Shown here: in pieces, positions 10,589 through 22,353 of the stretch
How positions within the stretch are numbered: position 1 is the stretch's first letter
Layout: every line of letters begins with the position of its first letter
Position numbers and translations under genes: made by a program
Notes under the pieces: model-generated
The model's input: the letters and a program-made list of their open reading frames with translations, nothing else
What the model was told of the DNA's origin: nothing
The model's database searches: none
Source: Hanleya hanleyi
Taxonomy: Eukaryota > Mollusca > Polyplacophora > Lepidopleurida > Hanleyidae
Direction of reading: 5' to 3'
Length of the DNA: 64,000 nucleotides
Assembly: GCA_036873755.1 (NCBI GenBank)
Contig: JAVTVY010039234.1
Location: 62,001-126,000, forward strand

Positions 10589-12717
10589 TTGAGCACTTGT
10601 ACGACACCACCTAAGACACGAGTTGAGATTATCAAGGTGATATTGTCTACAATGGAATTCCTTGAGAGCAAAGCAGATGTTCAAACTACTGCGTGTATGG
10701 CGATATATCTCCTCTCCGAGACAGACACAGAACAATACATATATAAGAATGGGGGAGTGGACCAAGTATTGTCAGCCATGAAAACTCACGAAAGTGACAA
10801 GCTGGTGCAAGCAATAGGCTGCCAGGTGTTAGCCAGCGTGTCCAAGGAAGTCCCAGAAATACAGAGGTACGTTTGTGCGAATGAGGGTGTGAAGCAAATA
10901 TTGCTAGCTATGAGAACGCATGAGGATGATGAGTTTATACAAGCTGCTGCTTGTTCTGCTCTGGCTCACATATCACAGGATATCCCCGAGATACAGCGGC
11001 ATGTCAGCGACAACGGCGGGGTTGTTCAGGTTTTGACAGCTATGATCAAGCATGGCAAAAATGACGACGTCCAAGCTTTTGGGTGCGGAGCACTAGCTTG
11101 TCTATCAAAAGGTCTTCCGGAAGTCCAAAAGTACATCGGAGACAACGGTGTTAACCAAATATTATCAGCTATGAGAAAGCATAAAAGTGACGAGGATGTA
11201 CAGGCTAACGGATGTTCGACACTAGCTAACATATCACAGGTTGACTCGGACGTACAGATGTCCATTTACAGCAACGGAGGTGTGACAGAAATATTGCTAG
11301 CTATGGAAACCCATAAGACATACAAGAATCTACTTGCTAATGGATGTTTAGCACTGGCATGTGTATCACAGGATGTCCCTGAAATACAGAAATACATTAA
11401 TGACAACGGAGGAGTGGATTTAGTATTATCAGCTATGAAAACCCACCAAGGCGCCCAGGATGTACAGGCTAATGGATGTTTGGGGCTGGCTCACATATCA
11501 AACATGATTCCGGGCATACAGAAGAACATTTATGAGAAGGGCGGTGTGCATGAAGTACTGGCTGCCATGACAACACATACGGGCGATGAGGATGTATAGG
11601 GCAATGGTTGTTTAACACTGGCATGTTTATCAGAGGATGTCCCAGACATTCAAAAGTACATCCACGAGAAGGAAGGGGTGGACCAAGTATTGACTGCTAT
11701 GATGACAAATAACAGCGTCCAAAATATTCAGGCTAATAGGTACTTAGCCCTGACAAACATACCACAGGGTGTCCCGGATATGCAGAGATATATTCACGAG
11801 AAGGGAGGAGTGGACAAAGTCATGACTGCTATGACAACGTTCAAAGGTGCTGAGCATGTGCTGAGTAGCGGATGTTTAGCACTTGCTCACATATCCCAGG
11901 GTGTCCCAAATATAAGCCCACAGAAGTTAATCCATGATGTGGGGGGTGTTGGTCAAGTATTGAAGGCTATGACAACACACCATACCGTCAAGGATGTACA
12001 GGCTAATGGGTGTTTAGCACTGGCTCGTATATCAAAGAATGTCACCGGCATACAGAAGTACATCCATGAAAAGGGAGGAGTGGACCAAGTATTGACTGCT
12101 ATGATAACACATGACAGTGATCAGAATGTACAGATTAATGGGTGTTTAGCACTGGCTTACATAGCACATGATGTTCACCATATACAGAAGTACATCCATG
12201 AGAAGGGAGGAGTGGACCAGGTCTTGACCGCTATGAAGAAACATGACAGTGTCCAGAATATACAGACTAATGGGTGTTTAGCACTGGCTTACATATCCAA
12301 GAATCTGCCCGACATACAGAAGTACATCCATGAGGAGGGTGGTGTGGACTAACTATTGACTGTCATGATAACACACGGGGATGTGCCCAATATAGATAAG
12401 CATCAATGAGAAAGGAGGTGTGGACGAAGTATTGAACGCTATGTTTATACATGACAGAGCCCAGAATGTACCGATTAATGGGTGTTTAGCACTGGCTACC
12501 ATTTTACAGAATCTGCCCGATGTAAAGAAGTACGTTCGTGAGAAGGGAGGTGTGAACCAATTATTGGCTGCTATTCTAACACTGACAGTGTGAATGTACA
12601 GTCCCATGGGTGTGTAGCACTGGCTACCATTTCACAGAACATGCCCGATGTACAGAAGTACGTTCGCGAGAAGAGAGGTATGGACCAATTATTGACTGCT
12701 ATGCTAACACTGACAGT
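10589..12717 (+). pseudogene. Armadillo-type repeat array, about 17 units of 44 aa, interrupted
   Basis: The frame from 10589 encodes tandem 44-aa units of the form GGVDQVLTAMKTH...VQANGCLALAxIS...PDIQKYIHEK, typical of ARM/HEAT-like helical repeats that make protein-binding superhelices. The first in-frame ATG is at about 10652. The frame opens without one, so this was probably an internal or 3' exon or has lost its start. Units 1-7 are intact. Unit 8 carries TAG at 11597-11599 where other units have Gln, and unit 14 carries TAA at 12350-12352 at the Gln of VDQ. A small deletion/frameshift follows near 12385-12405, after which units 15-17 continue in another frame to 12717, where a LINE begins. 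The first segment alone would give 336 aa. The function is unknown. The nonsense codons argue for a pseudogene, although a shortened product is possible. Confidence 0.72.
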
Positions 12718-14053
12718 ATGTGCTGTTAAATGTGTGTGAATCCTGGCGACAGTCGATTGAGGATCACAAATCGGTAGACCTACTGATAGTTGACTTATCA
12801 AAGGCATTTGACTGCCTTCCGCATTCCCTCATTGTGGCAAAACTGAAGGCATATGGCCTAGCAGGGAATGCGGTTGCACTCCTAGCTGATTATTTGTCAA
12901 ATCGGCAGCAATGTGTCAAAAGTTGTCGTTCCATAGTACTTGGAATACACTAAGAAAAGGTGTGCCACAAGGGCCAATCTTGGGGCCAACAATTTTTAAC
13001 ATTTTTATTAACGACATTTATAATTGTATTAAACTTGGAAAGTTTTTCAATTATGCCGACGATAACTCTGTCTTAGTTGAGGGGAAAAGTAAATCTGAAA
13101 TTGTGCACCATGTAAGGCAAACAAGTTCAGATATACTTTCATGGTGTGAAACAAATGAAATGCAAGCTAACCCTGCAAAATTTCAAATTATGACATCTTG
13201 TGATGTAGGGGACATAACTGTGGATATCAACAGCTGCTCTGTAAATAGCACACCGTGTACGAAGCTGTTGGGTGTTGAACTGGACAACAAGCTAAAATTT
13301 GACAGACATGTGTCAAATATTATTAGAAATGCCAGTAGGCAATTAAATGTGTTAAAGAGGTTATCAAATTGTTTGGATGAAGCTTCTAGATTGTTAATTT
13401 ACAAGTCTTTTGTTTTGTTAAACTTTGGTTATTGCCCTGTAGTTTGGCATCACTGTGGAGCTGTAAACACTAAAAAGTTAGAAAAGCTACAGCATAGAGC
13501 TCTAAAATTTATATATAAGACTAACCATTTATCTTATGAAGCCTTGCTCAGGAAAGCAAATCTGCCAAGTCTCGAGGTGGCTAGATTGCAGAAAATTGCC
13601 ATCGAGGTTTTTAAATGTCTGAATGGGCTGAATCCACCTTATTTGAACGATATGTTCGAAAAGAAAAACTGCCGGTATAAACTAAGACAAAAAAACACTG
13701 TTACTAAGCAGCATGTCAGAACTGTAACTTCTGGGTTACACTCCTCCAAAACCTTCGGTGCCAAAATATGGAACGGACTACCAGATCAGCTCCGGGAAAC
13801 AACTGACATTAAGGTTTTCAGGAGGTTAATAACGTGGACGGGTGATGCATGTAAATGCCACTTCTGCAAAATCTAAGTTTTATTATGCTACTGGATTTTT
13901 TGCCCTTTTTGCTTTTACCTTCATCGCTGTTTTTGATTTATTTTTACTGTTATTTAACCTCAGATATATTAGCTCTACCGAGCTAGCGTTGCAAATATTG
14001 TAATTCTGAGTATAAATAAAGTTTGTATTGTATTGTATTGTATTGTATTGTAT
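12718..14053 (+). mobile_element. CR1/jockey-type LINE, 5'-truncated, inserted in the ARM array
   Basis: The insertion starts within the RT domain and ends in a TGTAT pentamer tail (about 14022-14053), directly after which ARM-repeat sequence resumes (AGAATGTACAGACCAATGGG). A microsatellite-like 3' tail and strong 5' truncation are normal for CR1/L2-type LINEs. No clear target duplication is visible. The 3' untranslated region (13877-14021) includes ATAAATAAAGT just before the tail. Confidence 0.85.
12720..13876 (+). pseudogene. Reverse transcriptase of the inserted LINE, one frameshift
   Basis: Motif A is LLIVDLSKAFDCLPH, motif B is KGVPQGPILGPTIFNIFIND, and the catalytic box is FNYADDNSVL with both Asp present. 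The thumb/C-terminal region continues with KLLGVELDNKLKFDRHV, LNFGYCPVVWHHC and RLQKIAIEVFKCLNG, and ends with a Cys-rich tail and TAA at 13874-13876. The frame changes once near 12935-12955, between the segment ending SNRQQCVKS and that beginning STWNTLRKG. All of the RT upstream of motif A and the endonuclease are missing. The sequence is otherwise little decayed, so the insertion is younger than the L1-like LINE at 2.4 kb. Confidence 0.85.
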
Positions 14054-14170
14054 AGAATGTACAGACCAATGGGTGTATAGCACTGGCTACCATATCACAG
14101 TATCTCTCCGTCATCACAGATGTACATCCATGTGAAGGGAGGCGTGGATCAAGTCTAGACTGATATGGAT
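14054..14170 (+). pseudogene. Armadillo-repeat remnant after the LINE
   Basis: The sequence resumes with an ARM unit (NVQTNGCIALATISQ), runs through a degraded helix end and the GGVDQV-type start of a next unit, then stops at TAG near 14156. It confirms that the LINE inserted into a repeat unit rather than at the array's edge. Confidence 0.7.
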
Positions 14171-15162
14171 ATATATAATAACGTCCGGCAAGTTTACGAA
14201 ACTCTTCTTGGACATCATGAGCGTTCATTAGATTAGTCCACAAGTCTCATCACTAGTTATCCTGGTCAACCGAGATGCTCAGGATTATCGATAGATTTCT
14301 CGAATTCCTGATGAATTAATGTTTCTTCTTCATCAAGTCGTCTCTCCTGGCCTAATTTGTTAACGATTCTTGTGTATTTTGCATTTGTATGTTAATCAGT
14401 ATTGAAACGTATGACGTGTTAATTGGTCTAGACTATTAAGGTGATTATAGTATAAAATTTTAACTCCATTACCGAATGGGTTCATAAATAAGGATTGCAG
14501 AGTTTGTGCGGCGGTTTGCAATGTAAATAAAAAGTATATAAAATCTCCATGCATTGCCAAAAGGAATCTACAAAGAATCAACTCTTACTTCAATAATAAA
14601 TGTGTGTATATGTTGTCTTGGTTTTGGAATACAGGTTACGTTAGATGTGAGTTTTATTGGGAATTGAGTTTTACAGATGTGTCTGTCAGCCAGATATGTC
14701 AGTCCAGAAGTTCCAATCAATCTGTTACTGGCCAGGTTTTATATCGAAGTATTTTCAGTCAGTGGCATATCAACATGGGGAATTTTCAGACAAATATTTT
14801 CAACATATCTTATGTCGTTGGAAAGCTCGGAGTATAGTCTTCGAAACTTGTAAGTCGATGATAAAGTATTTTATTTGAATTTGGACATATTCCCAAGGCA
14901 AGATGGATTATGGTGTCAAACTTGGAGGAAGACCCCTGCTTGGTTTTGAAGGTGCTGATCAGAACTCTATTATATTGCCTTGAATGACATGTTCCCTAGG
15001 TAATGTTTAGAAATTATGTGGTGTAGAAATTAGCCGGAGCCCCTCGCCTTTCATTGATGAGATAGCGACAGTAAATAGAGGATATCAATCATAATAAAAT
15101 GAATGTTTCATCTCGCCGGGTGAGAAAACTGGTCTCTTAGAGTGATAGTCCTGTCAAATTGA
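14171..15162. other. Non-coding stretch, nothing recognised
   Basis: No coding frame with recognisable motifs and no tandem structure was seen. Short overlapping frames at 14604-14878 have no family resemblance. The text before 15163 does not match the inverted-repeat arm that starts there. Confidence 0.5.
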
Positions 15163-16319
15163 GGTTTGACCCACCACAAATTGCAACAGAATTGTTTTTG
15201 CTGCAGTGCATTTCCGAAAGGTCTCTAGAATAACATACTAAAGTCTACAAACAGATATGCATGGGAAATATATTAAATTTCAAGTTGAGATTTGAGGTAT
15301 TTTTCGCGAAATTTCAGTGTTTACCTGTCTCTTGCTCCTATAAGAAACCCTTGTACTTGGTACTAAGCGTGAAAGAAATGGGTCATTACTTACACTCATT
15401 CCATTCGTTATCATATCAAGGTTATACTCAGCCTAAAATAATACCCTAGCACGAAAATATTTATGGAGAAATTCAAAATGGCGGATGTATGGGGTCATTC
15501 TAAATCTGAACTTTTTACCATTTTCATGACAGTCCAGGCAATCTATCTGGGTTTTTTTAGCTGGACCCAAAACAAATTGCAACAGAATTTTTTCACTGGT
15601 ATGTATTTCTAATAATTTTCCAGAACAACATACTAAAAGTCTACCAAAATCTATTTGGTGGAGATACGACTTTTTTTGAAAACAAAGATACGCCATTTTA
15701 TAATACATAATAGGCCATTATGCCTCATATAAGCAAGGTTGAATATTGTTTTTTCCGTGAATAAGGACAGTTTATCATCCAGAAATCCAATAAATACATG
15801 ACCCAGGGTACAGTATGCCATGGTGGTGAAAACATGTGTCTTCCCGGTAGATGTGCTCATAAGCGTAGATAGCAAACTGATAGTTCAGCATCAGGCTATA
15901 TGAATTATACATGGTAATATTCAGTCAGTTAACATTTTTCCATTAGCATAATCATCTGAAAGAGGAATTCTCTCTCAAAATAAATGAAATGACAAGCTGT
16001 GATGTATTTTCCTTCAACCGATAACTGTCACAGACAATATTTCCACAAACTCACTCATGGAGATATCTCTCTATTATCACAACATGTGCCTTGTTGAAAA
16101 ATACAGCTCTGCAAACCATTAATGGTCTATCGCAATTGTGTGTCAGATATGTTTTGACGAAAGAGGAATAATTATGCAGATCCTAGCAGCTAATTATCAA
16201 ACAAATAATAATCTAGATTATAGGCAAACTTGATGTTCTACCATGACGTCCTACCATGCCATTTACTATGTTACATTTTACATTTTCAACAATATAAGCC
16301 ATGCTCCATCTTCTTCAGC

Positions 16320-17067
16320 TGCAATCTTTCTTGCAGTTGCACCTGATAACCTCAAAGAGTGCCAGTGGAACTGGTGGCAGTTCAGTTTTCACAGAGAGAA
16401 GCCGCCCACCCTCATTCTTGTGGCTGCAATGGATGGTCTTCCCCTTTTCACTCTAAACACGCGAACCTTGGTACTTAGCTGATGCTGATGTTGGTGGAAG
16501 GTTTTGAATGCCAGTATGTCGGCACCTCTTCCCACTTCCCTTATATGTGTTGTAATTGTACCTGCACATATATGGGTAGTTTTTGTCACAGAAACGCTTG
16601 TATCTCATGCAGCCAATTGCTTCGTCAGGGTTACCATTGTATAAACACACAAGCACCTGCAATAGATAACCTCAATCGGGACTCCCAATGGCCTGGTTGA
16701 ACACTTTAGCTTGTTAGCGAAATAGCTCATTGAGCGTTGTTTTCTTTACGGCCGCACATTTGCCAATGCCATATGGTCAGTATACTGTGTCACAGCCCTG
16801 AATGGCATGCACAAACAGCATATTTGTGCAGACTTACATTCCCAGCACAGCCTTTGTGTTCTTGACATTCCAAACTATCCGTTTCTTTGCATTCTCTCTT
16901 GGCTGAAAGTAGATGCCATTGTCATCCATGTCTGCATGAAAACAGAGCAGAACTAACAGGTCAGTATCATAACCAACCAAAGTGTTGATGCTTTCAGTCG
17001 AATAAATGGCAGCTTTTACAATAAAAACATCTGCATATGAAGCATCCCGCCCTTTCCAACTGGTCAC
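16320..17067 (-). pseudogene. Decayed protein fragment in the left arm (minus strand)
   Basis: Read on the minus strand, pieces of one protein appear in order: GYDTDLLVLLCFHAD and PRENAKKRIVWNVKNTK (17067-16834), then LVCLYNGNPDEAIGCMRYKR and LPPTSASAKY (about 16650-16460) in shifted frames. The wording resembles a family of uncharacterised metazoan proteins, common near mobile elements, with an ADTD-type motif, a GKGxALKK segment, an LPPT(S/A)xAAxxHSxR segment and a Cys-rich C-terminus. That resemblance is from memory and unverified. Frameshifts and stops break the frame. The same protein is present, facing the opposite way, in the right arm. Confidence 0.55.
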
Positions 17068-17104
17068 TCATAAGAGTAATGAACTGCTACTTGTTGACGT
17101 TGTT

Positions 17105-17637
17105 TGCTAAAAGAGGGCTACACCACCAAGCGCATCCACTCAAAGTTTCTCAAATTTGGCGATACATTTCGCATGCTGATAGCAAAATACGAGCGTAGCG
17201 TGCAAGATCTATGGCGTTACGTTTCGTAACTTGTGTCTAATTCCGCATAACCCGGGGCTAGGGGCCGTATGAACCCATGTACTTCAAGATCCTCATGGTA
17301 CTCATATGAACAGTCACAATCAAAGCGTGACCGAGATACATCATTCTTCAGATGACGATTTACAACGAATATTATGGATTAAGAATACTGATCAGCGATA
17401 CGGACTTGATATGTTTGAAACATCATGATGTCTTGCCGGCATCATTGAAAACTGTCGACCGCTTCTCTCTTGCAGGAAACAAGCCTATGTTTATGTATAC
17501 TATGATTGTCTTTTTTAATTTGGTGCTAATACTGTTATATGGAATATGGAATAGGTCTTTGGATTATGGACGCGGATATTCTCTGATGAGCGACGGCTGA
17601 ATTATGAATGACGGCCCAGACGCTTGTAATTCGTCTT
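17105..17637 (+). mobile_element. 5'-truncated copy of the RT element (end of RT plus 3' region)
   Basis: The copy begins at about the codons for the last 40 residues of the RT (ACCAAGCGCATCCACTC, to TTTCGTAAC), matching 24062-24168. It continues through the conserved downstream region and ends at GACGCTTGTAATT, as does the copy at 24570. A frame at 17352-17600 encodes an 82-aa product with a hydrophobic stretch MYTMIVFFNLVLILLYG followed by WNRSLDYGRGYSL. This product is also present in the 24.3-kb copy. The insertion sits at the centre of the inverted duplication. Confidence 0.78.
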
Positions 17638-17683
17638 TCTTTGACTGAATGACCATGTCACTAGCGAGGCCGGAGAGTTTGGA

Positions 17684-18170
17684 ATGTCAAGAAGACAAAG
17701 TCTGTGCTGGGAATGCAAGTCTGTACAAATATGTTGCTTGTGTATGCCATTCTGGATTCCGACCATAGGCATTGACAAAGCTGCTGCCTTGAAGAAGACA
17801 ACTGTCACTGAGCTTTTTCGCCAACGAGCTGAAGTGTTCATCCAGGTCATAGGAGTCCCGACGAAGGTCATTTATTGTAGCAGCATAGAAAACGCTTATA
17901 TGTTTATACAGTAGTAACCCAGACGAAGGAATTGACTTGAGGGGAAGACCATCCATTTCAGCCACAAAAATGGGAGTGGACAATTCAATCGGTTTCTCCC
18001 TGCGAAAACTGATCTGCCACCAGCTTCAGGGGTTACTTGAGGTTATCAGGTGGAAATGCAAGAAGGATTGTAGCTGAAGCAGATGCGCCTGTAAGGATCA
18101 TGACCTGGATTGTCCAAGTGTGTGTGGAGAATGCAAACGACTGAGCTATGCAAACTCACCAAACCCAGAT
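17684..18170 (+). pseudogene. Decayed protein fragment in the right arm (plus strand)
   Basis: The plus-strand frame from 17684 carries CKSVQICCLCMPF, then DKAAALKKTTVTELFRQRAE with VFIQ following. Further on, in another frame (about 18075-18165), is the Cys-rich segment CACKDHDLDC and CGECKRLSYANSPNPD. Together with the left-arm pieces these are the middle and C-terminal parts of one uncharacterised protein family. The Cys-rich end (CxC...C...CGxC) probably binds zinc. Frames shift at least twice and no intact product is possible. Confidence 0.55.
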
Positions 18171-19503
18171 CTTTGAAAATGACATTGGCGAAGACTGGTA
18201 TTGGGATTGATAGTGCTGTGAAATATTCCTCAACTTATGGCAGTGTTCATGAGGAATAACAATAAAAGACATCAACTATATGTATGAGAAGTCACTTCCC
18301 CTAATAATATTACTATGAACCAGAATGTAAAATGAAACTTGATAAGTTATGCTGTCAACTTTGCCTATAATTCAAAGTATTATTTGTTTGATAATTAAAT
18401 GATATATTAGGATCTGCATAATTATTCTTCTTTCATCAACAACATTTGTCTTACAAACAATTGTGATGGATCATAAATGTTTGGCAGATTGTCGTTATAT
18501 ATCTGAACTGTTGCTAAACGCGACGTTGAATCTAATTTCTCTCTCTCTCGAATGATTGTCAAGGCTGCATTTTTTTTCCAACAAGGTACAAACACTATTG
18601 AATGTCAGACCCGACACTTGCTACGTGCTTGTGATAATAGAGTTATATCTTTATAAGTTAATGGAACTATTGTCTGTGATTGTCATAGGTTGAAAGAAAA
18701 TATATCACAGCTTGTCAGTTCCCTTTCGGATAACAATGCTAATGGAAATAATGCCAACTGGCAGGATATTACCATGTATGATTATATACCCTGGTGCTGA
18801 ACTATCGTTTTGCTATCTACTTTTATGAGCAAATCTATTGGGAATGCAAATGTTTTCACCCCCATAGAATAATGTATCCTAGATCATCATGTATTGATTG
18901 GAATTCTGGATGATAAACTGTCCTTATTCTGAGACAAACCAATACTTTCTACATTCTTATATGAAGCATGATGGTGTATCTTTGTTTTAGAAAAAGTTCT
19001 ATCTCCACCAAATAGATTTTGATAGACATTTAGTTTGTTGCTCTGTGGACCTATTAGAAATGCATACCAGTGAAAAAAATTCTGTTGCAATTTGTTTTGA
19101 TTCCAGCTAAAAAACCAGATAGATTGCCTGGACTGTCATGAAAATGGTAAAAAGTTCAGATTTTGAATGACCCATACATCCGCCATTTTGAATTTCTCCA
19201 TAAATATTTTCGTGCAAGGGTATTATTTTAGGCTGAGTATAACCTTGATATGATAACGAATGGAATGAGTGTAAGTAATGACCCATTTCTTTCACGCTTA
19301 CTACCAAGTACAAGGTTTTCTTATAGGAGCAAGAGACATAAACACTGAAATTTCGCGAAAAAGACGTCAAATTTCAACTTGAAAATTAAGATATTTCCCA
19401 TGCATATGGGATTGTAGACTTTTAGTATGTTATTTTGGGGACCTTTCTGAAATGCATAGCAGTGAAATAAATTCTGTTGCAATTTGTGATGGGTTGACCC
19501 CAA

Positions 19504-20192
19504 AAATGCGCTAGGTTTACTGGACTATGAGGCAATTGGCATTTTCACGAGTGGCGAAAATTTATTTTGGATGTTTCAAGAAATGAAAATAATTCAGATT
19601 TTGCAGAGCTTTTCGACTGAAGATACACTGAACATTGAAATATCTTCACTCTGACGTCACTCGCGGACTACTTTGACACCAACAAATCGTGCTACAACAG
19701 CAATGAAATTTCTTTTCGTCGGATCTCATGCACTTTAATATCGATGGCATCCAGCAGATCTCATTCGCTTTGTCCCCAAAATAATCCATTTTCATGCCGA
19801 CCCAACTTTGATGAGGCATATCCGTGATATGACGCCAGAGTTGAGCCTTCGATTGATGAATATGTTGGGTTTTCCGCGCTAGTTCGTGATGTTGCACTCT
19901 CCTCTGACCACACTGTCAAAGTGTGCGTGTGTCGTATCACGCGTTCATTTATAGAATAAAAAGTTGTTCAAGATCCAGATCAGATCTTGAATGAAATAAA
20001 ACATTTTTTATTGTAAATAGTACGTTACGAGCGATTCCCATTCCGAGTAATATTTTTCTAAATTTTTGTATGCCTATTTGTGTCTTATTTCCTGTAATAA
20101 TCTGGTCACCATAAGGCATAATAATATACAAATTCGTCACTAATATTTAGCTTGCTTTCCTTTGGCGCATAAACCTGGTCAGTTGCCCTATT
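19504..20192. other. Non-coding stretch, nothing recognised
   Basis: The sequence beyond the right arm shows one 83-aa minus-strand frame (19646-19897) with no recognised motif and is otherwise AT-rich. I cannot assign it to a family. Confidence 0.45.
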
Positions 20193-20271
20193 ATCGATAT
20201 TAGCGCACAAATACATGTCACAATGATAGTATCACTGTTACTGTGACATGTATTTGTGCGCTAATATCGAT
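20193..20271. repeat. Perfect 30-bp inverted repeat with 19-nt loop
   Basis: The left arm 20193-20222 starts ATCGATATTAGCGCACAAAT. The right arm 20242-20271 is its exact reverse complement. The loop (20223-20241) contains a smaller palindrome TGATA-G-TATCA. The perfect match suggests recent origin or ongoing repair-templated maintenance. No ORF covers it. Confidence 0.9.
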
Positions 20272-21849
20272 ATCTTCGCTGCTTGTGACGTCATTTGTCA
20301 TATCATCACAATGATAATATATTTGATATCACCACTGCAGTAAAAATATCGGATTTTATTCAATTAATAGTATTCACTATCTCATCACCAATTATATAAT
20401 AAAAAATTGTATCTTATTACTTAGAATGTAGACACCAGATGAATACTGTAATTATTTTGAATGTCAAATCACATGGCTTGATCATTTTAAGTTTGCGTTA
20501 CGAGCTAACTTTAGCTTTATATCCTGCATTCTGTAAATTGTTTTTACATGTGTACGCTAAATACAATTCGGCGAGTCCAGTATGAACAATATGCCAGCGA
20601 ACAATGTGATGATTATGGAAATGAAAGCAACCAAATATATTTCAGACTTCACAGCCACACATCATGGATTGATTGATACGGCGACATCGTTTTGACTTAT
20701 TCTATGGTAAAGCTGAAATCATTAAACGCCATACTTACACATGAAGATGTATAGACACTTTAGGGTTAGGGTTAGGGTTATTTTTAAGGATGGAGAAGTT
20801 GAATTCCATATATGCACAGGCAAATTGAAATATATTGTTTGCTCTGGCTATGATGATGTGTATAAATCAACAAATAAAAAACTATTCCTGAGAATAACGT
20901 TATCTCAGGATAGTTCGATGTTGGTTAGATACGATGACTCCAAGTGTTGGTCATTGGTGTATATTATTGTGTTCTGAGTTAATTAATATTTTTCCGTAAA
21001 ATGTATTTTAAGAAGATAAAATGTTGAGCAAACCTGTTGCTGAGCGTTATTCTTAAATATTAATAACATATTTGCGCCCTACGTCCCCAGTGTTTGAAAT
21101 GGTAAATTCAGGTAATTACATCAAATATAGGGCCTACATACATAACCCACACGACACCAACACCAAGTCATGTCGAGACAACCCCGCTGTAGCATTTATA
21201 ATAGGGTGGGTGTCATATTAGAATTGTATTCTACATGTCAATACTTGTTATAGGGGCCGTTTTGTGATAGGTATTTAAACCACATCCTCGTTACCAGATG
21301 TCATTCCTTCCCACGTTCTCTTCTACCGAAGGGAGCCCTGGTAAACGGCTTCACCGAAAATATACATGTACCAATCCATTGATGATGTCATGAACATTCA
21401 GCCAATGGCGTTTTTCGCTTTGCTCTGTTCAAAATACAGGTCTCAGGAGTCAGGCGCTAAGGCCTGGTATACACACGAGCCCGTTTTTCTTCACAAGTTA
21501 GCCCAAATTAGTGGAATACTGTTACGGGCATTCGCTATATCCTGCTTTGGTACGCTCATAGTCTCCACTATAATGGCCACTACAGACTTCCATACATTTA
21601 GTCTCACTGATCGCGGATAAATGGTCCATACTTCATGTAAGAGATGACGAGAGAGATAGACTTCCCACTATTAAGGTATGCCTGATTTATGATGTGGGGG
21701 GGGGGGGAGGGGTGGCGGATTTGAGACGCATGAGGTCACTTAGCGGCGTTTGAAACATTTTCTTAATGGGCGCGTGTTCGTGGCTGAGAGTGTTGGCACC
21801 CAAGCTGTTTGTATATTTTATCTTTTGCATCGTTGAACACTTCAATGTC
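20272..21849. other. Non-coding stretch with a short interstitial telomere-like repeat
   Basis: AT-rich sequence without recognised genes. At 20760-20780 there are three TTAGGG units followed by TTA. A poly-G run of 12 lies near 21697-21709. Frames at 20741-20977 and 21366-21620 show no known motif and are probably chance. Confidence 0.5.
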
Positions 21850-22051
21850 CATCTAGCGGTAGATATGGCATTTTGGATAGTATTATTATTTAGCGGCAGA
21901 TTGAAACGGCGGTTTGATAGCCTTCTCCTTTTCCTCAGTGGAGGATTGGAGACGGCTGTTTGGAGGTCATCATTTGTATACAATTTATTGAGAATATAGA
22001 CTGCTTACATTTTCATCAGCGGTGGAATGAAGACGGTAGTTTGAATATTAT
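21850..22051. repeat. Satellite array, left part (continues at 32428)
   Basis: Contains the words TAGCGGTAGATATGGCA, TTTAGCGGCAGATTGAAAC, GATAGCCTTCTCCTTTTCCT and CAGCGGTGGAATGAAGACGG, which recur in the array at 32428-33010. The array is split here by the gypsy element, whose first LTR base is 22052. Confidence 0.85.
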
Positions 22052-22346
22052 TGTGACGAAAATGCCCGTGACCTGGAGAATGTCATTTTCGTTCTACGCT
22101 GACATTCTAAATAGCATTGTGAATGGACCGATAATGGTGGATATTCGACTTACCTGTATTAACTGTGCGCTGAAACTTTCAGCGAGGGACGTGTAAATAT
22201 GCCTGACACGCATCTTGCATCGAAACCGGGCGAGAGAAGTCGAACTCTGTTGATGCGACACGAAATCCAACACCGCCTGAGTCTATACTTTCGCTTTACG
22301 CAGGCTGCCATGTTTGAGCGCGTAAGGGATTCTGGGAGCCAGAGCC

Positions 22347-22353
22347 TATATAA
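22347..22353 (+). promoter_or_regulatory. TATA box in the 5' LTR
   Basis: TATATAA in the context AGCCTATATAAGACGCAG, conserved in the 3' LTR at 31003-31009. Transcription would be expected to start about 25-30 bp downstream, near the CATTCTGTCTCAGAC text. Position and conservation are the only evidence. Confidence 0.55.

Larger units (their letters stand above)
15163..19503. mobile_element. Large inverted duplication (arms 15163-16890 and 17655-19503)
   Basis: The left arm reads outward-in from GACCCACCACAAATTGCAAC and the right arm ends with the reverse complement near 19485-19500. Matching landmarks pair along both arms: ATGCATGGGAAATAT with ATATTTCCCATGCAT, TCATGACAGTCCAGGC with GCCTGGACTGTCATGA, AATAATTATGCAGATCCTA with its complement near 18410, and CATTCCCAGCACAG with CTGTGCTGGGAATG. 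Divergence of roughly 10-20% and several indels show the duplication is old. Within each arm a block of about 390 bp (CAAATTGCAACAGAATT...AACATACTAAA) is itself duplicated. The middle holds unique sequence 16890-17105 and a truncated RT-element copy. This could be a foldback transposon or a head-to-head duplication. No terminal target duplication was found. Confidence 0.75.

Noticed and set aside
11597..12352. Alternative genetic code (TAG and TAA as Gln) in the ARM array
   Set aside because: Other open frames in the window end at ordinary TAA/TAG, and a frameshift plus a LINE insertion in the same array point to decay. C-to-T changes explain both sites.
17575..17610. Hammerhead-like CTGATGAG...GAA text near the end of an RT-element copy
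   Set aside because: The stem II would be only two base pairs, an extra base precedes GAA, and the other two copies lack the core bases.
20760..20782. Telomere
   Set aside because: Only three TTAGGG units are embedded in unique sequence, which is an interstitial trace at most.
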